From positions 2,728,001 through 2,792,000 of the forward strand of contig RQOL01000824.1 of NCBI GenBank assembly GCA_013076295.1: a stretch of 64,000 nucleotides of DNA, written 5' to 3'. The notes below the pieces were generated by a model. It saw only the letters and a list, made by a program, of their open reading frames with translations, was not told where the DNA came from and ran no database searches. Position 1 is the stretch's first letter. Every line of letters begins with the position of its first letter. The position numbers were made by a program, and so were the translations under genes. The stretch is from Sanderia malayensis. Taxonomy: Eukaryota > Cnidaria > Scyphozoa > Semaeostomeae > Pelagiidae. This document shows, piece by piece, positions 39,201-51,606 of this stretch.

Positions 39201-39971
39201 AAAGAAGATCCGAACTTAAAACAAAAGCTCGAGCCTATTAGCGACAAGATTTATAGGGATTTATTGTTGGCTGACGATTAAAACGATATTTCAGCAAGCA
39301 ACGCATGAAATTTACACGAGAATCTGTCACTGCAGCAAATTCAAATAGGCCTGTACATGTAACAAACAACCAACTAAACAGTGCACATAATTGAAAATCA
39401 TTCCATCCGAAAAGAATGTGACAAAAAAGCAATTTCAAGACGAGTTGTCCCATTCTGTTATTGATCTATCTTCAGTTAAGCCACCTATCCATTCATCTAT
39501 CTATCTATTTACAAGCATGCTGACTGCGTTCCGAGAATACGCATAAAGAACCAGTGGTTTGAAGCAAATCCAACTGCTAAAGAGCTCTTTAAAACAATTG
39601 AAACCAAAGCCCGCAACAGGTTGTGAATGAAACACGATTGCAACACTTATCAAGAAACTGCATTTGTCAACGGAGCGTTCTATTAATCTACTAAACTAAA
39701 CTGCCAATGCTTTTACAGATAACTTCTTAATCAATCGCTTTCAGCAACTATGAATCTGAAAGGCTACGTTCAACAGAAAAGCAGCATAAAGTTGGTTTAA
39801 ATATCCTTGTGCTCACAATACCTCCATTTTTCTTCACTCTACACTGGTGCACGAATCTGTAGTCCTGGTTGAGGGCCTAGCCTCACTTCAGACAATGAAA
39901 AGGGCGTAACAACAATCCAGCAACAAAGTTGCATAATCTGAAATCCCAGAATTCAATCTATAACTCACCAT
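33286..39971 (-). CDS. Calmodulin, divergent (148 aa)
   Basis: Calcium sensor of the calmodulin family. Exons: 39971-39969 (ATG only, donor GTGAGT), 36008-35978, 35204-35061, 34137-33895, 33311-33286 (stop TAA). Total 447 nt. It aligns with canonical calmodulin over its whole length, one residue short at the C-terminus (EEFVRMMMK for EEFVTMMTSK). Loops: [48 protein letters not shown], all with intact calcium ligands. Conserved blocks include [20 protein letters not shown] and [20 protein letters not shown], including the Lys that is trimethylated in calmodulin (K115). Because animal calmodulin is nearly invariant, changes such as [10 protein letters not shown] and [14 protein letters not shown] suggest a calmodulin-like duplicate, not the main gene. 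The ATG-only exon, 4 kb upstream, was chosen because its donor context copies that of calmodulin-like gene 1; an intron right after the ATG is usual for animal calmodulin genes. Confidence 0.85.
33340..33725. repeat. GAAATAATGAAGTAATGAAAT low-complexity array
   Basis: Degenerate array next to the last calmodulin exon; the minus-strand leucine/phenylalanine-rich frames (LLHYFITSLL-type) come from it. Confidence 0.8.
34798..34985 (-). repeat. Dispersed repeat, minus-strand copy
   Basis: Reverse-complement partner of 30664-30852. It lies in the calmodulin intron between exons 35204-35061 and 34137-33895. Confidence 0.8.
36555..36845. repeat. Minisatellite, about 27-bp unit
   Basis: About ten copies of ATATAAAACTTAAGGTTTCC plus ATCATC, in the first intron of the calmodulin gene. 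Confidence 0.9.
37140..37575. repeat. TTGACTCCAATCAACTCTTC tandem array
   Basis: Imperfect units of 15-17 bp with a visible higher-order period of about 120 bp (37300-37420 resembles 37420-37540). Confidence 0.85.
38405..38605. repeat. Minisatellite, about 48-bp unit
   Basis: Four copies of a unit holding GGGGACAGGGATGGAGGCCC and TTGATAAAATATTG. Its frames give [13 protein letters not shown] repeats that are not credible protein. Confidence 0.9.
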
Positions 39972-40997
39972 TTTCACTCTTTATAAGTCACTGTATCTTT
40001 TATCAGTACCAAATCAAGACAATTTAAACAGATGTAATCGCAAATTCAATACTTTTCTTGATTACAGCTAGCTCAGGTGAAAATGAAAGAGGTCCTAAAT
40101 CTTATTACAACATAACAACTTCATCGAATAAGCACATTCTATAATCCCGTTTCATTAGCTACCACAAAGTCCTCCAAATTTCAAATATATTCTTCAACAA
40201 TACGTCAAGCGAGGTAGCGGCACTATGCATTGCGTTTTGTAGCCATAAAATGCGGACCGCACGCTTTCAATTAGATAGCACACGATCCATATCGTCCACC
40301 TCTATTACAGCCTTGCAATTGCTGGTCAGTATTTTAGCAAGGTGCATGTTAATCTGTCATGATTAATCGTACTTAACCGAGACGTATTCCAATGAGACTT
40401 GTGAGTAACATCCTATATAAAAATCTATTACAATTAGATTACAATTGAAATACAGTTAAACTTCAATTAAACGCCTCGAACATCGAGAAATAATTAAAAC
40501 GCTAGGATCAAGTAACACTACGGAGCTATAACAGAATTGATCTAATGATTCAAAACTGCAACATATTTGTTGCTAGGCAAACATATGTATTGCTCAAAAT
40601 ATTCCACAGTTTGAATTGCGTAAACACAAGCGATAGAACCGTAACAAAAGCTAAACAGGTATATACAGTATTGAAAAATACGAAAACACATAGGAAATAG
40701 CGACGGGTGTGTGTATAGACTGCTACCAAAACATGGCACGCGCGCGAAGGTGTTAAGAAAGCTCAAGAGTGCTCAACAAGTCGGCTACCGCAAGAATCAA
40801 TCCCAAGTCCGTTGATAACGTATATCATCATCAACGATACATATCAAAGTCTGAGCCAATGATGACTTAATGAGCCAATGATTGCATTGTAGAGTGGGTG
40901 AATGAATTGTAGCGTTTTAGTGATCTAAGCATTTTAGTCCACTAACCCAAGAGCCAAAGCCCATAAAAATTGCAGTTTTGTGGAACACCCATAGACA

Positions 40998-41378
40998 GTG
41001 ACGCAACGCACAATGTACACTTTTAAGCACAAAACTAAAGACCCCAAACAACTGGGCCACGACGGGGTGCGCGAAATTTGGTGAAAAATTTTTTTGGGAT
41101 ATACTCTAAAGCTAACAATCCCGGTACTTAAAATAAAACTTTCTAGAAATCTTTTGATGAACCTGATTTTATATTTTAATAATTGTTTTATTGATGATAG
41201 TTAACATTGTTAAAAAATTGTATAAACGCTGTAAAAAATTTATGCAGTTGAGGGCAATCTCAGCCCGTAAACTTGACATGCAATAGGGGCTCCAAAACAC
41301 TACTTTGACTAGGGGACCCACACTGCTCCTTTACGTCACTGACCATAGACAAGCATAAACTGTGCGGTGCGTCAGGGT
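40998..41378. mobile_element. Possible inverted-repeat element
   Basis: TGACGCAACGCACA near 40999 and TGACGCACCGCACA on the other strand near 41375 form inverted ends of about 15 bp; CATAGACA also occurs near both ends. No coding capacity. Confidence 0.35.
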
Positions 41379-42010
41379 TCAAGATTAAAACAACGTTAGT
41401 AAATGCAGCTTTAGAATATGCAATGCAAAAACTTTCGCGAATTTCTTATTTCAGGGAATTTCACGGATCAAACTTTTACGATTTTAGGCGAAAAACGCGA
41501 AAAACGCGAAAGTTTCTTCAGCAATTTAATTCTCGTTGTGCAGCGACCCCCGCCACGTGGAAAGATAAAATTTGCAATTGAATATAGAATAACTAATAAA
41601 TATTAAATGCAAAAAAAGCGATGTAATTCGAATAGCAGGGCCATTTAAACGCACTGGCGATCATTTGCATTCAAGTTTGCGTACAAAAGGTTCGCTTGTT
41701 TGGCATTCAATGCAACTGGTGGTGAAAAGCTACGTTCATTGCTTCAAAGTAAGTCTTGCAATACATTTAGGCCCAGTTAAAAAATCATAACTAAACTTTT
41801 ATGTATGATGAAAAAGCATAATTCATGCTTAATATTCCTCAAAGTGGTCCTACACGAGGCTTTTCATATACAGCCTCGTATACAGCCCTTCTGGCGAGGC
41901 TTCCCATGGATGAATATTTATCTTATTACAGTAGGACATCGATAAACACGGCGTAACGATTCTTCGCATGACAAAATAAACATTTGTCTCCTTCAACTGC
42001 CTTAAAATAT

Positions 42011-42085
42011 AGCCCTGTTTACACTACACCAACTAACTTGGGTTTCCATCGCCCCAGGTTTCATCTTGCTTGTGTAAACCATCTA
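42011..42085. mobile_element. Decayed AGCCCTGTTTACA MITE
   Basis: AGCCCTGTTTACACTACACC then CCAGGTTTCA and a partial right end TTGTGTAAACC; a worn copy of the family at 18766-18850. Confidence 0.55.
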
Positions 42086-43089
42086 TAGATGTGGGTAGTT
42101 CATAGTAATAGCAGTTCCACCCTCCACGTAATAAGAGTCCCTTAAAGTTCTGGGTAATACATCTTACATAATTTATTCAAATATATTTACTCGAAAAATT
42201 ATTCAAAAGTGAGGAAGGTGCTTTGGGCACCAGTTAATTTCATTTTGTTTTTGTTATTTCTAAATTGTTTATTCTCGTTCTTTAACGTTGTTAATCTTCT
42301 AACCTAAAATGACATAGCAGAAGGTTCTGCGACAAGAAATGTTTAAATTATAATTGCTAAAAAATTAAGTATTATAATAGCATAACATTTCTACAGAAGA
42401 TGTCTTTTAAGTTTAATACTGCATGGTAGAAAATTCCGAATAATTCCTACTAAAACAGATTCTTAAAAAGCGATTTGGTCAGCAGACTTCCTTTTTTAGC
42501 CCACCTTGGACTATCCAGATAACTCGAACCTTGGATAACTCGAACCAAGTTGCATTCCTCTTGAAAGCTTTGCTAATACTTTCTAACATTCTATAACTCG
42601 AACATTTGTTAACTAACTCAAACAATGGTAAAAAGAAACAATAGAACAAACAGTAGTCTGAATAACAGACTGGATGAAAGATTCGTAGGTTTTTTAAATG
42701 CTGCAATGGGTGAGCATAAAAAGCAACACAACAATAACATAACCCATAATCAGATGTGTTACTTTTTGAGCTAATAATCTTATTTGTGGACCATATGGGC
42801 CCTTGAAGAGTCTCAAAGGATACAACACCGACTACACAACCCCCTGAACGCCTTTGACTTCACAATATTTACTAATAGGACAATTGGAATTTTCCGGGGT
42901 GACAAGAATATTCAAGTATTGACTACTGCAGCGCTTATCTGGGATTATGCTTTGTTTAGACAATGTATCAAATATACGTGGACATATTTGAATAATTGAT
43001 AAGTGGGATTTTTTGTTATTTCATATCATATCATTTCTCGCAGAAAGAAGGAGATAGAGACAGATGTTGATATATCAAAACAGATCAAC

Positions 43090-43165
43090 ATGGTAGGCTG
43101 CTTCTGTGCACAGAAAACATCGAAACGGAGCCAGAAAAGAATCCAGCACGAAGACGAGCAATGGG
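43090..43165 (+). CDS. Candidate first exon a of the plus-strand EF-hand gene
   Basis: ATG at 43090, then MVGCFCAQKTSKRSQKRI and HEDEQW, then G|GTAAGT at 43165. It adds 25 residues with three closely placed features: two cysteines near the N-terminus (possible palmitoylation, inferred), a basic stretch and an acidic end. The donor is an excellent match and the phase is right for the exon at 49054. Confidence 0.6.
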
Positions 43166-46100
43166 GTAAGTGTCCTCTGTTATTTCCTCACTAAATGCGC
43201 ATGCAATTGATGCATTAGCTGAACGAACCTTTGAATGCACTCTTGTGTCCTTGCATCTTATCACACATGCATATTGAATCATACATCAATATCGGTGGGC
43301 TAAAGACCAAAAACAAAATAGGCCCCACAACTGGGAAGCAATTTTCTTTTCACTATGGGGAAAGTTGGCCCCTGCAGGGACAGATCCCCCCTAATTACAA
43401 TATTAAGACAATGTTCGGCTTGATTTCACTGCAATGCGCCAATGGATCTTACAAACTGGAGGGAAAATGCAGATCTTAGTATTCCCCACCAGCTAGCCAA
43501 TAGTTCCCTTCGCTAGCACGAGTTCAAGATGATGAATAATTAAAACATTAGCTGCGATACATAAAGTAATTTGCGAGCCAACAGCAACAACAACCCATAA
43601 ATATTGCTGCTGTTGATAAAGAAGATTGCCTGCTGGCCTCGATTTCAGTCCAGTAGTCTCGGATTTAAATGTTCATAACCGCGGAATAAAACATCGTTCT
43701 TGCAATCTTGCAATCCAAGTTGAAAAACAAGCTACTACGAAACTACAAAACTATTTCGAAACTACGTTTCTTGTTTATTTAAATACCTATAGGATATATT
43801 GCAACCTAGCTGATCTAATCCTTTAGTTTGATATCAGCCATTTTGAGAGTCTCAAGTTGCAGTTGCCATAGAAAGGAGTCCCCTTGGGAACTAAAGATAA
43901 CAAATTAAACTGTTTGCTGCAAAAATGTATCCGTTAATTGAGGTTAGACGCTGTTTGTGATGTTCTAAAATAAAGTTTTGTCAATATTGGACTAGCTTGT
44001 TATATTTAATCAATATTTCATAAGCAAAGCGGATGAAACAATTAAAAAACTTAAAAGTTTTATTGCTTCAAAATGAAGGAATTGAATGTCGAATTCAAAT
44101 ACTTAAAACTGCACGAGATACAAATAATGCAAATTGATAAAATTACTAAAATAGATAAGAAAATTGAAAAATGAGTTTAAAGAACATGTTGTATTGACAA
44201 AGTAAAATAATACTGATTTTCTGTGACGATTTCCAAAAGAATTAAAATTAGAAAACTTCCATTGCAAAACACACTAAACCCTGGCGATAATATGAAAGAT
44301 TGAGTTTTCTGAAACAACGAGATATTACATTGTCTTGTTTTGCTTTCATTTGTACCTTCATTAATCGAATAATATGGTTTCGTTGAATTAAATACATCAA
44401 GACATTTATTAAAGGATAAAGGGAAAGAAAAGAAAACTTTCCAACAGGTGCCCTATTAAATGAAGATTGAAAATGGAATCAACAACAAAGGGCCGACAAA
44501 AATCGAGTCATCGCATTCATCAATTGGATCGCGAGACCTACATTCAGAAACAAGACACATTGATATGAAGCAGTGGGACAAATCGAAACGGACAACTGGA
44601 TGCCAAGGCATTTGATACACGTAACAACAAGATACAAAGGAGACCAATGCATTAGACTTGAACTTGATTAATAAAAGAAGAGCCAGAAGTAGACATTCAT
44701 TGAAAAGGAAGACTGGCTACTTTGAGATAGCTACTGAAGCGTGTGAGAACTAAAGTATTCTTCAAGAAAGACCTTCAGCGGATCAGGGCCTAGTTGAACG
44801 AGTAGTGAAGACTATAGCCAATTCATAATTGAAGAAGATTGACAAATAGAATTCAAAGGTTCGATTCAACGTAAGCAGCTCATGCTTTCCGGGTCTCGGA
44901 TGTGATGTGGTAGCAAAAGAAGCAGGCTTCATACCACACAAACATGTATAATTGATAGTTAAGGATGGGGGAACACGGAGGAGGATATGCTAATTCAGAA
45001 AGATCAAGACAGCTGAAGTGATTAGAGATAGCTGTTTGTTCATTCGCAAAGTTATTGAGATAATCCACGCGCAGTCACGAATGGTTACAGAGGTAGTAAA
45101 CTGAGATATTTTGCCAGCTATCTTCAACAAAACAGCTCACTGAAGGAAGAGATGTGGGAGTTGCAGCATAGTTAACAGGACACGAGGAAAGATATAACGA
45201 AAAGTTCACGGTTACACGCTGTAGGATTTCATCATAATCCAGGAACAAATACAAGCAAATAGAAATATAATAGAATTTAATAAGCGAAGAGTACAACAAA
45301 AAACCTGGCAAGCTAATATTTGCCATATCTGTCAAGCACACGATTTTAACACGATCTACACGACTATTTGCACGATAAAACACACGGTAACATATTTCTG
45401 GCTCTCTTTCGATAGACTGCACGCACTATTGGAAACAAGTGCACGAAATAGAATACTTGGCGTGACTGTTATACAACACCTATTGAAAATAATATTTGCA
45501 GACAAGATAATTGAATAGGTGTAAGTTTACAGGGAATACAAGGGAGACAATTTGTGAATCAGAGCAGAATTTTCCGAAGCCAGCTGGATAAAGAGAGGGT
45601 TGAAACAACAACCATCTACATCGTGTTGCTCTTGTAAATTATAAATGCCGCAAAATGGATGTTGACAAACTCTCTGAAAGAACATCTGATTGAGCAATAG
45701 TAAATTGATAAAGATTATCGTGATAAACCCACAACAAATCGAGTTCGACGACATCAGAAGAAAAGGACTTTTCAACCAGCCACACTGAGACGTCTCTTCA
45801 GAGAAAGCACAGCAGATACAAGGATTTGACCATCAAGTCTTAACAGCGATTGAAAAAATAAGTGAAAAAATAACAGTAAATTGAGTCAAAATAACAGCGG
45901 TTGAATCGCTTGCTTAAAGGTTCAAATCCATTATAAAAGTACCAGTGTTCCCGTTCTCATGGAAGCATTGTGACTAAAACCTGATGTAAAAGCAGTGAGT
46001 ATAGACGAGGATCAATCCCTGTCAATTATTCAGCTACCAAAATCTGTCCTTATTGATTGGATGAATAGCGCATTCGAAGCGGTACTTATTTCTTGTCAAC

Positions 46101-49100
46101 AGTATTGAATTGTTTGGGTGAAAACAATGTTGCTGTCGTTGTTAAGAATGCGAATCGATGAAATATCGATGAATAGATGAACGAGAATGACACCTGCCGT
46201 CTTACAAACTCAATGAAGATAAAAGCACAGATCCATTGCGACGAAATCTTCATATTCTTCTATACAAGCAAGAGAAACAGTATTGCTAACTTGCTTTGTG
46301 ACGGGAAAGAAGTTCAGAGTAGAGGGATTCGGATTACTCCAACACGAGACCAAAGTGTGAGGAGATACTGATTTATTTCGTTTTCTAACTCACGAATGAA
46401 AAGCAGCCAAATCGGTGGATATATAGATTTGTGGGAGAATATAATAAAACAAAAGAACGCATCATGGCATCGTACAATCGGGGATCTCGGATGAGTGTTG
46501 CCTCCCTTATCAATCCCATAAGGAAGCTGATGCCTACACTGAGAAGGACGCAGAAGAAAAAGAACGAACAGACAGGTAGGTCGTGGCAATGAGGCTGACT
46601 TTTTGAGTAGAGTTGACTAATTATCACTGGGTACCAGATCATGTTTCGTCAAATTATTGAATAATCGTTTAAAACGAGAAATTAATTATTGTATACGTAT
46701 GCAGAGGTTGTTTTAAAGTCAGGGGGCTTGTTACACGGTCGGCATGTTGCATTTCTTCTCATGAGAATAACGTTGGCAATGATATGCTGAGGCAGAAAAT
46801 CATCGAAAAACTCCTTGGAGAAATTTAAAAATGACAAAGACAAATATTGAGGCTCAGCAAAAATTAAGGAATTATTTATAAGAAAGTGTGCAATATCGAG
46901 ATTCGGCTTCAGTCTTCTTCGAGATCAGAGATATCGAACAAGCATACTCATAGATCCACATCAAGATACATGATTACATTATGCATGGATGAGGATTGGA
47001 TGAAATAGTAGCTATAGTAAAAATAGCCTAGTAGTTGATGAGACAGATCTGGAGTAAGGAAACAAATTGCTCAAGACATATTACTCGAGAGTACAGAGTG
47101 TCAAAGACAAGACAGGATAAGAATGATAAAACAGGGTGGGGGGGGGGAAGAGAACACAAACATAATGGTACAAACAGAAATTCACGAGAGAGTCTGATAT
47201 GGATGGAGTGTGTGAGAAGACAACTGTTATTCGGAGACTCGCCAGCCACACGAGGACTTGGGAGTTTCTCACAAGAATTCAGTGCTGACACGTCAAACGT
47301 AAACAGCGAATCTCAACTAGCCAACCAGATAAATTATGCATAATTTGTACAGCATGAGGCTGAAGCGAATAATTGGAAATATTTATTAATTGACGCACCA
47401 CAACATTTTGATGAAGCCGTGCGACTAGGAAAGGCTGAGAAAATAAAGAAATAATTCTTGTATAGAGCCTACAAAAGGCCAGACATACCATTGAAAAAAC
47501 CCTTTCGCCTTTGCTTATATATTTAAGTTCTTCCTTTTGAAACTACTTTTTAAAAAGCCAATGAAGGGAAAAAAATCTTCGATATGGAGAAGAAAGTCTG
47601 AAAAACTATGTTAAATTCTGTTTCATATATAGTTGAGCATGGTTATAAAAATAACATTCATATATGTTATGCCTAGATTTACTATTGTTCGATTCCGCTG
47701 GATGATTAGAGAATTCAAGTTTTATTCAAACTAAAAAGCGGCAAAAACACACAATTGACATGAAAGCAAAGCACTTGCTTCCACACATACCACAACCGCA
47801 AGCAACAGCTAAATACGAAGCTGAATGCAATTCTCTGCTGGCTGTTGCCGTGACCATGGTAATACATTCAATACATGGACAATTAGAAACACAGCTGTCC
47901 ACTAATATTCCAACACAACCCTACTAAATTGTTTTGACAACTGCAATTAGTAGTCCATATTAAGTGTGACAATTAGAGATCGGATGAAAAATGTCCCTGG
48001 AAACAGGCAACTATATACATATATATACACGGTTTCTTAATAAGGAACCTCTTCCAAGAACCAGTTCATAAAATTCCTTACTTCTGTACTCTCTTGCTCA
48101 AATTATTGTGATAAAAGTTCCTAAATAGGTGATATCAACGTGTAAATTTATTGGCGACTGATTTTTCAATGACTAAAGCAACCAGTTTCACTTTCATTGG
48201 AAATGCAGCATTTCGCATTGCTATCACTAGAAACCAATATTCAATCCGATACATGATAACTCGGTTGGCTAGGCTGATTGATTGGTTTGCGCAAAAACTT
48301 GGTAGTTACCAACCGCTTCAATCAAAACATGTAATCAATCGATCGAGCATGTAAATCATGAAATCATCAATCATGAAATCATCAATCATGAAATCATCAA
48401 TCATGAAATCATCAATCATGAAATCATCAATCATGAAATCATCAATCATGAAATCATCAATCATGAAATCATCAATCATGAAATCATCAATCATGAAATC
48501 ATCAATCATGAAATCATCAATCATGAAATCATCAATCATGAAATCATCAATCATGAAATCATCAATCATGAAATCATCAATCAAATTGAATCACGCCAAT
48601 GAATCAAACAATCGTATCGATCACCTCAGTCAATTAGACCAATCAAATCAATAACGAAAAAAGTGGATTTCCTCCTCCGCAGTTCCCCGCAGTGTCAGTA
48701 CGAAATAGACTTGGAGCAAGTCTGAAAAACAAATCGCTCCAACTGAAGAAAACGTAAACAGTATAATACGTGCAGATGTAATCCCGACCCTATACTGCGC
48801 TAAGCTTGTTTTGTTTACGGTGCTTACGATGCAGATGAAATGGCAACGAAAAGTTTGTGGCGGGCAGCTTGGCATTTTCAAACAAAAAAACAACAACAAA
48901 CAAATAGCGAGACTTAAAATAACTTCTACCAGTTCGAAATTCATTGCTGACAATAAAAATCGTCATCATCATCAGCATCATCATCATAATCGTCATAATC
49001 ATCCTATATATCATTTAGTGATATTTAACTGAAAAATTCCGTTTCTCTCTTAGATCTGTTGGCTCTGTTCGGCGCCATCAACATCAGTGGAACTGGACGA

Positions 49101-50749
49101 ATAGATAAGGATGAATTTGCTGATCTTTTCTACTATCTTGATCTGGAAATTTCCGACGATTATCTTATCAAACTTTTCAATGTTGCAGACAGAGACGGTA
49201 AATTCAGAATTCGATACTCAATTAAATGTTATGAACTTATATTTTCTTTTGTACGAGATCGTCTTACTCAAAAATCAGAATGATTAAAAACTGCAGTTCT
49301 CGAGGTAAAACACGTAAAAAACTGATTTCATTTCGAAATTATATAAAAGCCCAGATATCGTGTTTTTCAATCCATATTTTCGCTTGATTGACTATGTAAA
49401 ACAAAACTTCTAATAAACAATAAAACAACACAGTAATTAGCATACCAAGTTGAAGAAATTTGCTCACGGTATATATCTAGGTTGAGGAAGAAAAATTCCA
49501 AGAAACTCTTAAGAAACATTTTCGCAGTCAAGCTACAAAGTCTATTGTCATTTACTGGTCTATATGAGTTGACCAACGCACGACTTGCTCGTGCAAACGA
49601 AATTAAAGCCAGGCCCCGGCCACGCCTCCCTTGACAAGCGAGTAAAAACTGGCCTAAGCAAAGTGTTGACACCCATATTGATATATTATGTTGTACCCTG
49701 TCACCTCCAATAACGAATTAACATTGAGGTATATAATTAACAGCTGGTAATATGCAATAGTTATACGATCATATTCAACAGCAGCAAAATAAAACGAGAA
49801 CTTGCCTTCGCGTCCAAGTGAACCTTGCAAACCTTCCTCACTCCTCATGTCCACGTGCCACACTTGAGTCAACGAAGGAACTCAAAAATATGCCAAGTTG
49901 CAACAACAACAACATTTGGCGGGAGCTTCGTTTCTGAGATTCGTGACCCTCACCCATGACATCATATGTCAAGTGAAATGATACAGAGTAGAACTTGTGA
50001 TAAAATAATTAAAAATCAGTCACTTCTGCATAATTCAAGCTCTTGTAATTCAAATTATCGCTGACTCGAACGTCATTCTCTGTCTCTTCAAGGATTACAT
50101 CTATTATAGTCCATTGCGTACACGTTTTTCTATAAGAAACCACGTCAAAGAAACTTACTAGTAGAATTTGTGCTAAATTACAATAGTTTCCTTTGTTTTA
50201 TTGTTATCTTTAACAATAGAAAACAATATTATTATAGGTAGTGGAGCAATAGAATTCGATGACTTCATACAGACTTTTGAAGAGAACAAGAAGACGACAA
50301 CAATTTATGAAGCCAGACTGAAAGAAACATTTGAAATGATGGACAAGGATGGCAACGGCTTTTTGTCACCTGCTGAGATCAAAGAATGTGCCGCGATAAT
50401 TTGTGGAGATACACCTGATGACGTCATAGATGACCTTATCAAAGACGCGGACGTAAATGACGACGGACAAGTTAGTTATGCAGGTATGTTTAGCTCACCC
50501 CCTGGATTATAGTGGTGATTCGTTGGATGTGCACAGGTCGTGGAATGTTTCCAGGGGGTAAAGTATTTTGAGGTTATTTATTTTGTTTCAGAATTCATCG
50601 ACATTTGGAAGATGTTTGGCAAAAAAGTAACGAAGGACAGAGCCGAGAGTATGTACGAAGTTATTACGTCGTCAGCGACGGATGGAAAAATCAGGCAGAA
50701 AACACAGATGCACTTCGTGAATGCCGAAACCAAGACAACCAGTCTGTAA
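43090..50749 (+). CDS. EF-hand calcium-binding protein (207 or 219 aa)
   Basis: Calmodulin/troponin-C-like protein with four EF-hands and an unusual C-terminal tail. Common exons: 49054-49197, 50238-50483, 50592-50749 (stop TAA); these are phase-matched and give 182 codons plus the junction codon. Two possible first exons (43090-43165 or 46464-46575) both end in phase 1 and complete the same Asp codon. Loops: NISGTGRIDKDE (degenerate: Asn, Ser and Thr at positions 1, 3 and 5), DRDGSGAIEFDD (Asp in place of Glu at position 12), DKDGNGFLSPAE and DVNDDGQVSYAE. After loop 4 the protein runs EFIDIWKMFGKKVTKDRAES and ends in a roughly 50-residue basic tail with no recognised domain. Exon lengths 144 and 246 and their phases match the three minus-strand paralogues. 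Calcium binding is likely at loops 3 and 4; the role is unknown. Confidence 0.85.
46464..46575 (+). CDS. Candidate first exon b of the plus-strand EF-hand gene
   Basis: ATG at 46464, then MASYNRGSRMSVASLINP followed by a strongly basic segment (RKLMPTLRRTQKKKNEQT), then G|GTAGGT at 46575. It adds 37 residues and joins the exon at 49054 in phase 1, completing the same codon as exon a. The basic amphipathic character could bind membranes or target peptides; that is inference. Confidence 0.6.
46576..49053. other. Intron of the EF-hand gene, repeat-bearing
   Basis: No coding sequence recognised. It carries the perfect 15-bp minisatellite (48357-48582) and a short CATCAT-rich stretch at 48963-49000 just before the acceptor at 49053. 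The frame at 47035-47343 has no donor or family resemblance and is treated as chance. Confidence 0.45.
48357..48582. repeat. Perfect 15-bp minisatellite
   Basis: Fifteen uninterrupted copies of ATGAAATCATCAATC. Because the unit is a multiple of three it is open in several frames (MKSSI on plus, MIDDF on minus). It lies in the intron before the EF-hand exon at 49054. Confidence 0.95.
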
Positions 50750-51571
50750 TGCAACACTGATACGAGGCTAATTACCTAACGTCTATCAATACATTCGGCC
50801 AAAACTGACATCGCTGAAACGAGAACGAGGCTGTTGTTCACTTTTGATTGACACTTTACTCAGTGGAGACCGTTGTGGTGGTAATCTTGCTGGAGAAGAC
50901 TGCGAAGGAGCGCCGCTACTGAATATTAACAGGAAATTTTCTGCCACTGAATATTAACATGATATTAACAGAAACGTGACCTGTGCATGGAAAATACATT
51001 GCTTTTTTTCTAAATTACGGAAGGGGAAGCGTGGCATACGAGATAGGGTGATGGAAAAAAACACGTGTTTAAGCGTTAGCTCAATCAAACGACATAACAT
51101 CAAAGAGACCGACACGATGTAAGAACTCCACGATTCATACAAATTTCTTCTCCTCACTGTTGCATATGAAATAATCGCCTTCTTTTTTGAGGATTAATAG
51201 AAGATTATACCGAGCAGACATCGAAACAACAATTCTGATAATGAACGTGTGGGATTTTAATCATAATCTCGAAGCAATAACAGGGAAGATATGGTACAAG
51301 TTGGTTCATCTGCTACACCCATTTACTTACAAAGCAAGACAAACTGACATCCTACAAAGGCAAAAAATGAAAAGTTGCTATCTTACAAAAAATGTGCTCT
51401 CGCCCTTGACAATCAAATGATCAGAAATGATCTTGTTCATTGTTGATTACTCTGTTTGTTAATATGAAATAATCATCAAATTCTGTTGTGAAGTAAAATT
51501 TCGTGTTGAATGGATCATTCATCTTTAATAACAATTTAAGCTACGAGTTTCCAAATTGTTCTTTTTTGTGA

Positions 51572-51577
51572 AATAAA
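51572..51577 (+). terminator. Possible polyadenylation signal of the EF-hand gene
   Basis: AATAAA on the plus strand about 820 nt after the stop codon, followed within 40 nt by a T/GT-rich stretch. It is the best candidate for the end of the 3' UTR, just before the converging WAP gene. Chance hits are common in this AT-rich DNA. Confidence 0.35.
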
Positions 51578-51606
51578 GCGTTCGTCTTTTTCGAGCAGTG
51601 GCTTGT

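Larger units (their letters stand above)
36010..39968. other. First intron of the divergent calmodulin gene, no gene seen
   Basis: About 4 kb between the ATG-only exon and the second exon. It is dominated by three tandem-repeat arrays (36560-36840, 37140-37575, 38405-38600, listed separately). Open frames at 38183-38803 derive from the last array and are not believable genes. Confidence 0.5.
39972..43089. other. Intergenic region between divergent EF-hand genes
   Basis: Separates the 5' ends of the minus-strand calmodulin gene and the plus-strand EF-hand gene, so it should hold both promoters if the first exons are right. I see no coding sequence. It contains inverted-repeat element candidates (40998-41378 and a decayed copy at 42011-42085) and a segment near 42500-42610 with repeated TAACTCGAAC motifs. 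Confidence 0.4.

Noticed and set aside
42784..42999. 71-residue frame beginning MWTIWALEES
   Set aside because: No splice context, domain or family resemblance; length is within chance expectation.
48357..48582. CRISPR-like regular array
   Set aside because: Units are directly adjacent with no spacers, and the DNA is animal.
48318..48654. Open frames encoding repeated MKSSI (plus) or MIDDF (minus)
   Set aside because: They are translations of the perfect 15-bp minisatellite and lack any non-repeat domain or splice context.
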